Assembly (NCBI GenBank): GCA_937998345.1
Contig: CALLDH010000127.1
Location: 1-36,130 of the forward strand
From: an uncultured bacterium
Lineage (GTDB): Bacteria; Myxococcota_A; Polyangia; Polyangiales; Houyiibacteriaceae
Direction of reading: 5' to 3'
DNA: 36,130 nucleotides
Each line of letters starts with the position of its first letter. The stretch's first letter is position 1. The notes beneath the pieces are model-generated. The model made no database searches and was not told the DNA's origin. It saw only the letters and a program-made list of their open reading frames with translations. Positions 32,092 through 36,130 of the stretch are shown one piece after another. The position numbers were made by a program, and so were the translations under genes.

Positions 32092-33855
32092 CTACTGCGG
32101 CTCCGCCGGTGACTCCTCCGGGGGAGTGTGAGTGTCAGCGTCAGCGTCAGTGCCAGCGTCAGTGCCAGCGCCGGTGTCAGCGTCAGTGCCAGCGCCAGTG
32201 CCAGCGCCAGTGTCAGTGCCAGCGTCAGTGCCAGCGTCAGCGTCAGTGTCAGTGCCAGCGTCAGCGTCGGTGTCAGCCCCAGCGCCAGCGCCGGTCTCAG
32301 TGCCAGCGCCGGTCTCAGTGCCAGCGTCGGTGTCAGTGCCGGCGTCCGTGCCACTCGGGGCGTCCGGGTCCTCCTCGGCGTTGCCGTTTTTCTTCTTGGC
32401 CTTCTTCTTCTTGTACTTCTGCTGAACGTCTTTCGCGCCCTTGCTCGCGACCGAGACGGCGCCGGCGACGTACAAGACGAGGGCGGAGATGGTGGCTTTG
32501 GTTCGCTCGTAGCCGCTCACCTGCGCGTCGGGATCGATTTTGAATGACAGGGCGTCTCCCTTTCCGAAGTACCCGTTCGCACCGAGGGTGAGGCGATATC
32601 CATGCGTGTCGACGCCTATCGAGAAAGCGGCGCCAAACATGTTGACCTGGTCCGGCGCGTACACGGTCGAGGTAGCGGGCACGTCGGGCGCCGAGGAGAT
32701 GTTGGTGAACAGGCCGCCGGCCACCACGACCTTGCCGAACATGTGCTCGGACCCGACCGCGACGTTTGGCGTCCAACGCCGTTCGGTCGAGTTCGCGTAG
32801 TAAACACCGAGGTTGCCAGGGACGTCTGCGATTTGGTCAGGGCGATCGAAGACGGCCTGTGTGCGCACGGGGCCCGTGACCGAGGCATCCACGGATAGGA
32901 CCGTCGTGGCATTTGCCTTGAACTCGAAACCCGTCCGCAGCTCGAACGGGATCGGTATGTTCGTCGAGAGGTCGCCTTTATCGAACACGAAATACGAGTC
33001 GTTCCCGTCCACCGCTGTCGTGGTGCGCCGAAACACGTTGCCCTTCTGCGTCACGGGAATGCCGGGCGGCTGGACCATATAGCCCATCTGCCAGCGCGGG
33101 TTGATGCGATGGAGCACGCCCACTCTGAAGACGAGGTGGTACGTGTCCACCCCGATTCCGGTGCTTGATGTTATCGAGTTGCCACCTATCCGTAGACCGC
33201 TCTCCTCGATCGTTCCGCCGGACGCGAGTCCGATGTCTTCGTTATAGTTCCCGCTCTGGTCTGCGAGGAAACCGCTCAGCCCAATGGCGACCTTCTTGGC
33301 GACGTGTGCCGCGAACGAAACCCCGTACCACCTCGTCTTGAAATTGTTGCTCAGGCGTAGGTCGAGACTGGCCTGGGCCTCGACCTGGGTCGAGCCGGCG
33401 CCAAAGCTCTCACGCGCAACCTCGAACGTGCTGTACCCGACGGCAAACTGGTGATCGCCAAATCGCTTGCGTCCCATCTTCACGACTGTCCCGATGAAGG
33501 ACGGGAGAGTCGTCGTGCCCGTGGACGTGAAGTCCGTATCGAGGTTCGTCGAATCGAACGCGTTCTCGACGGTGCGCCGGGTGAACACGATCGAGCTCAG
33601 GCTGCCCATGAGCTGGAAACGACCGCCCGTTACGATGCCTGCCGGGTTGTAGTACGTCGCCGATGGGTCGTTTGCGATGCCAGTGTACGCGCCACCGAGC
33701 CCCATGGCACGCTCGCCGATGGGGATGCTTCTGTAGTAGAGGGCCTGCGCTTGGGAACGATTCGGCGTAAAGGCAGAGCCGAGACAGATGGTGGCGACGA
33801 CGGCCGTCAAGGCGAACGATCTCACCCTCCGTGTTCCGCTGTGTGAGGCCCGCAC
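32092..33855 (-). CDS. FadL/OmpP1-like outer-membrane protein with repeat-coded tail
   Basis: A 587-residue protein with a signal peptide (about SFALTAVVATICLGSAFTPNRSQAQA) followed by RSIPIGERAMGLGGAYTGIANDPSATYYNPAG, the typical N-terminus of the FadL/OmpP1/TodX family of hydrophobic-compound channels. A beta-barrel runs to about residue 470. Then come a lysine-rich segment (KYKKKKAKKKN) and a long tail of alternating Thr/Ala and Asp/Gly/Glu, coded by 38 hexanucleotide units. A barrel should end near its last strand, so this charged tail is an unusual extension. The GTG start is taken from the ORF track; a GTG ten codons on is also possible. Confidence 0.9.
   Translation of the reverse strand: MRASHSGTRRVRSFALTAVVATICLGSAFTPNRSQAQALYYRSIPIGERAMGLGGAYTGIANDPSATYYNPAGIVTGGRFQLMGSLSSIVFTRRTVENAFDSTNLDTDFTSTGTTTLPSFIGTVVKMGRKRFGDHQFAVGYSTFEVARESFGAGSTQVEAQASLDLRLSNNFKTRWYGVSFAAHVAKKVAIGLSGFLADQSGNYNEDIGLASGGTIEESGLRIGGNSITSSTGIGVDTYHLVFRVGVLHRINPRWQMGYMVQPPGIPVTQKGNVFRRTTTAVDGNDSYFVFDKGDLSTNIPIPFELRTGFEFKANATTVLSVDASVTGPVRTQAVFDRPDQIADVPGNLGVYYANSTERRWTPNVAVGSEHMFGKVVVAGGLFTNISSAPDVPATSTVYAPDQVNMFGAAFSIGVDTHGYRLTLGANGYFGKGDALSFKIDPDAQVSGYERTKATISALVLYVAGAVSVASKGAKDVQQKYKKKKAKKKNGNAEEDPDAPSGTDAGTDTDAGTETGAGTETGAGAGADTDADAGTDTDADAGTDAGTDTGAGTGAGTDADTGAGTDAGTDADADTHTPPEESPAEPQ
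32125..32352 (+). repeat. Hexanucleotide repeat array (38 units, AGYGYC type)
   Basis: Thirty-eight units of six bases, mainly AGTGCC, AGCGTC, AGCGCC and AGTGTC, with no interruption in register. All reading frames across it are open, which explains several shadow ORFs. On the minus strand each unit codes two residues, giving 76 residues of the FadL-like tail. It is the same repeat family as the one at 26321-26368, with more sequence drift. Confidence 0.95.
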
Positions 33856-33919
33856 AAGGCGATACTAGCCAGCGTTTGCTCTTTGTCGATCCCCGTGAAG
33901 CCCACAATCGGGCGCCCGA

Positions 33920-34375
33920 TCAGTCGTCGTTCGCGCGAATCTTGCCGCGTGCCTTCTTCTGTTCGCCTCGTCGCCGCTTGTCGTCGAGGCGTCTGCGCCT
34001 CGACGCGCGCGTTGGCTTCGTTGCCACACGGGACTTCGGCGGCACGAGCGCTTTGCCGATGAGCTTGCGCAACCCGTCTCGCGCACGTTCGAGGTTCTGC
34101 CTCTGCGAGCGTTCGGCTTGTGCATTGATCATGAGCGCACCCTGGGCGTCGATCCGCTTGCCCGCCAGCTTCCGAAGCCGGACTTTCTGCGCGCGGCTCA
34201 ATGCCTCGGTGCCGCGAAGGTCGAAACGAAGGGTCACCTTCGTCGCGACCTTGTTGACATTCTGCCCGCCAGGGCCGGACGCCCGGCTGGCCGTCCAAGA
34301 CAGATCTCCAGCAGGGATGATCACCCGATCATTGATGACGAGGTCCTTGCTTCTTGCCGCGGGTTCGGTCGTCAT
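33920..34375 (-). CDS. arfB: Alternative ribosome-rescue factor (ArfB/YaeJ-like peptidyl-tRNA hydrolase)
   Basis: A 151-residue protein with the release-factor GGQ motif in SRASGPGGQNVNKVATKV near residues 30-47 and no codon-recognition domain. A strongly basic C-terminal tail (RASRRRRLDDKRRRGEQKKARGK) follows, which in E. coli ArfB enters the empty mRNA channel of stalled ribosomes. It releases peptides from ribosomes stuck at the end of an mRNA. Length and tail match the family (about 140 residues). It follows rmlD by 27 bases on the same strand and may be transcribed with the rhamnose genes, but no functional link is expected. Confidence 0.95.
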   Translation of the reverse strand: MTTEPAARSKDLVINDRVIIPAGDLSWTASRASGPGGQNVNKVATKVTLRFDLRGTEALSRAQKVRLRKLAGKRIDAQGALMINAQAERSQRQNLERARDGLRKLIGKALVPPKSRVATKPTRASRRRRLDDKRRRGEQKKARGKIRANDD

Positions 34376-34378
34376 CCT

Positions 34379-34409
34379 AGGTTAAGCCCCTCGGCGAGCG
34401 GATTAACCT
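34379..34409. repeat. Inverted repeat between rmlD and arfB
   Basis: AGGTTAA and TTAACCT are perfect 7-bp arms around 17 bases, which themselves contain the palindrome CTCGGCGAG. One arm includes the rmlD stop codon. It could form a hairpin at the end of the rml operon, but lacks a T run, so a terminator is doubtful; it may be a processing or regulatory structure. Confidence 0.5.
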
Positions 34410-35245
34410 TCGACTCGAGCCAGCACGTCACGAACGCGATCTTCCCACGGAATCAGCGGGCCGACGAGCTCTTCGGTCGCGGAAATGTCGAGCACGCTGT
34501 ACGCGGGCCGAGGTGCAGGACGCGGGAACTCCTCACTTGAGCACGGTTCCACGCGACAGTCGGGATTCACGACTCCAGCGATCAGCGCGGCAAGCTCGAA
34601 CCAGCTGCATTCCCCTGCGTCGGTCACGTGGAATACCCCCCGGCGGCCCTTTTCGGCCAGTGCCAGGCTGACCTCGGCGAGCTTTCGGCTATCCGTCGGT
34701 CGGCCTCGCTGGTCGCCGACCACTCGAAGGCTGTCGCGATACTTGGCGAGCTCGCGGATCGTGAGGACGAAGTTCTTTGCCCAAGGAGCGTACAGCCAAC
34801 TGCTCCGCACGAGGAGGTGCTCCACCCGGGAGCGCTCGATCAATTCCTCCCCGAGCGCTTTGCTTCGGCCGTAGGCGTTCACGGGGTTTCGGGCATGACC
34901 CGTCGGGTAGGGCGTCGTCGCGGTTCCGTCGAACACGTAGTCGGTGCTGTAGTGAAGGAGCTTGGCTCCGACGGTTTGGCAGCGCTCCGCCATGCGTCCC
35001 ACCGCGTATCCATTCACCTCGTTGGCGAGCGCCTCGTGTTCCTCCGCCGCGTCGACGAGGGTGTACGCCGCGCAGTTCACGACCCACTCCGTTCCCGGCT
35101 CGATGAAGCTGTCCACGGCCGAAGAGTCGCGGATGTCCAGCTCGGCGAGCGTGGTCGCTACGTGCCCGATGCCTCGGGCGGTCAAGAGCTCGGTCCAGCA
35201 GCGCCCGAGCATCCCGTCGGCTCCGATGATGACGATGTCACTCAT
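34403..35245 (-). CDS. rmlD: dTDP-4-dehydrorhamnose reductase
   Basis: A 280-residue short-chain reductase-type protein performing the last step of dTDP-L-rhamnose synthesis. The NAD(P)-binding motif is IIGADGMLGRCWTELL (GxxGxxG type), followed by VVNCAAYTLVDAAEEHEALANEVN and the catalytic YSTDYVFDG and YGRSKALGEE (YxxxK). SSWLYAPWAKNFV and the later GDQRGRPT are typical RmlD segments. The ATG at 35245 was chosen because the family starts there; it overlaps rmlC by 8 bases. Third of three rhamnose genes in one minus-strand operon. Confidence 0.95.
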   Translation of the reverse strand: MSDIVIIGADGMLGRCWTELLTARGIGHVATTLAELDIRDSSAVDSFIEPGTEWVVNCAAYTLVDAAEEHEALANEVNGYAVGRMAERCQTVGAKLLHYSTDYVFDGTATTPYPTGHARNPVNAYGRSKALGEELIERSRVEHLLVRSSWLYAPWAKNFVLTIRELAKYRDSLRVVGDQRGRPTDSRKLAEVSLALAEKGRRGVFHVTDAGECSWFELAALIAGVVNPDCRVEPCSSEEFPRPAPRPAYSVLDISATEELVGPLIPWEDRVRDVLARVEG

Positions 35246-35792
35246 AGCGTGGGAGCGCGTCGACCGGGATGTCCCTGAGCCGTCGGTTCTGTAGATCTTT
35301 GGCCGAAAGACGTGGCGATTGAATCGGCCATTGGATCCCGATCTCGGGGTCATCCCAGGCCACCCCTATCTCGTTCGGTGCGGAGTAGAAGTCGGTGCAC
35401 TTGTACGAGAACATCGCCCGCTCGCTGAGCACGCAGAAACCATGCGCGAACCCTGGAGGAATGTAGAGCTGCCGTTTGTTCTCCGAGGACAGGGCCACGC
35501 CCTCCCACTGACCGAACGTCGGAGAGCCAACCCGAACGTCAACCGCGACGTCGAACACTTCGCCTTCGAGAACGAAGCAGAGCTTGCCCTGAGCCTTCGG
35601 GTGCTGAAGGTGCAGGCCGCGCAAAATGCTTTTGGTGGACAGCGACAGGTTGTCTTGAACGAACTCGCCAGCAACACCCGCCTCCGCGTAACGGTCTCGC
35701 GAGTACGACTCCATGAAGAAGCCTCGATCGTCACCGTAGACCGGCGGCTCGATGATCAGCAGGCCCGGAACTCTCGCAGTCTCCACCTTCAT
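35238..35792 (-). CDS. rmlC: dTDP-4-dehydrorhamnose 3,5-epimerase
   Basis: A 184-residue cupin of the usual family length. PVYGDDRGFFMESYSRDRYAEAG, FVQDNLSLSTKSILRGLHLQHP and the cupin line GQWEGVALSSENKRQLYIPPGFAHGFCVLSE are typical. His in RGLHLQ is the catalytic base, and the later Tyr in SYKCTDFYSAPNE is the expected partner. It converts the 4-keto sugar to its L-lyxo form. The ATG at 35792 overlaps the rmlA stop by one base; the ORF-track extension reads the rmlA gene in another frame. Confidence 0.96.
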   Translation of the reverse strand: MKVETARVPGLLIIEPPVYGDDRGFFMESYSRDRYAEAGVAGEFVQDNLSLSTKSILRGLHLQHPKAQGKLCFVLEGEVFDVAVDVRVGSPTFGQWEGVALSSENKRQLYIPPGFAHGFCVLSERAMFSYKCTDFYSAPNEIGVAWDDPEIGIQWPIQSPRLSAKDLQNRRLRDIPVDALPRYE

Positions 35793-36130
35793 CAGATGTC
35801 CAACCCTGCGGCCAAGGCACGCAAGTACTGACCGTACTCGGTTTTCTCTAGGGGCTCGGCAAGCCGCGCGAGCTGCTCGGCATCGATCCAGCCCTGTCGG
35901 AAGGAGATCTCCTCGGGACACGAAGCGCGCAAGCCTTGGCGCTCCTGAATCGTCTGCACGAAGCTTGCCGCCTGCAGTAGGGTCTCCGGCGTACCGGTAT
36001 CGAGCCAGGCCACTCCCCGCCCAAACTTTTGCAATCGAAGCTTGCCGGCACCGAGATACCTGCGGTTGAGGTCGGTGATCTCGAGCTCGCCCCTTGCGGA
36101 CGGTTTGAGCGCCTTGGCGTGAGCGACGAC
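35792..36130 (-). CDS. rmlA: Glucose-1-phosphate thymidylyltransferase, C-terminal part (cut by window)
   Basis: The frame is open to the window edge, so only about 112 C-terminal residues are present. [19 protein letters not shown], then [31 protein letters not shown] and [12 protein letters not shown], are characteristic of RmlA, the first enzyme of dTDP-L-rhamnose synthesis. The M-start shown in the ORF track is internal (a TTG). One-base overlap with rmlC fixes the stop. rmlB is not visible and may lie upstream, outside the window. Confidence 0.95.
   Translation of the reverse strand, partial: VVAHAKALKPSARGELEITDLNRRYLGAGKLRLQKFGRGVAWLDTGTPETLLQAASFVQTIQERQGLRASCPEEISFRQGWIDAEQLARLAEPLEKTEYGQYLRALAAGLDI

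Noticed and set aside
32125-32352. Possible CRISPR-like array
   Set aside because: The repeats are six bases long, in continuous register, with no spacers and inside a coding region.
32109-32547. Several plus-strand ORFs of Gln/Arg/Cys or Ser/Val/Ala repeats
   Set aside because: They are the hexanucleotide array read in other frames; a six-base unit without stops opens all frames. The FadL-like frame has the signal peptide and family motifs.

Overview
The window is GC-rich bacterial DNA of about 36 kb, densely coding on both strands. Large outer-membrane proteins, many lipoproteins (one with a Gly/Thr-rich linker), a F420-type oxidoreductase, a membrane P450-like gene and a glutaminyl-tRNA synthetase point to a Gram-negative, probably a myxobacterium-like member of the Myxococcota. 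That assignment is inferred from gene content and style, not from a marker gene. I see no rRNA, tRNA, CRISPR array, phage or intact insertion sequence.

Layout. 1-2.2 kb: the tail of a small repeat-bearing protein, a cytochrome P450 behind a 15-bp palindrome, and a possible one-helix membrane protein. 2.2-3.4 kb (minus): a compact rhodanese / zinc-ribbon / DsbA-like operon with 4-nt overlaps. 3.5-5.2 kb: glnS. 5.2-10.5 kb: a catabolic block bounded by two inverted copies of a REP-like palindrome. It holds a Rieske oxygenase, a di-haem cytochrome c overlapping a Tat-exported flavin amine oxidase, and a biotin carrier-carboxyltransferase fusion. 10.5-13 kb: an LLM oxidoreductase, an orphan TRAP binding protein and a Cys-rich lipoprotein. 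13-16 kb (minus): a Gly-rich lipoprotein with a strong UUCG-loop terminator and a large putative outer-membrane protein. 16-19.6 kb: a polyprenyl-phosphate sugar synthase-like GT2, a GT39-like membrane glycosyltransferase and a DXD glycosyltransferase. 19.5-24.7 kb (minus): an unusual patatin / MMPL exporter / asparagine synthetase operon. Then thrH.

25.3-32.1 kb is a vitamin B12 uptake locus: btuF, btuD and btuC on the minus strand, then on the plus strand a cobalamin riboswitch, a TonB-dependent receptor, a second cobalamin riboswitch and an unrecognised lipoprotein. The lipoprotein reads like a seven-bladed propeller and is the best candidate here for a new component, a B12-capturing surface lipoprotein analogous to Bacteroides BtuG. 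Both B12-controlled genes have a sequence complementary to their own Shine-Dalgarno just upstream, suggesting translational control.

32.1-36.1 kb (minus): a FadL-like outer-membrane protein whose C-terminus is encoded by 38 hexanucleotide repeats related to those ending btuD, then arfB and the dTDP-rhamnose genes rmlD, rmlC and the end of rmlA. The rhamnose genes and the glycosyltransferases suggest surface polysaccharide or glycolipid assembly.
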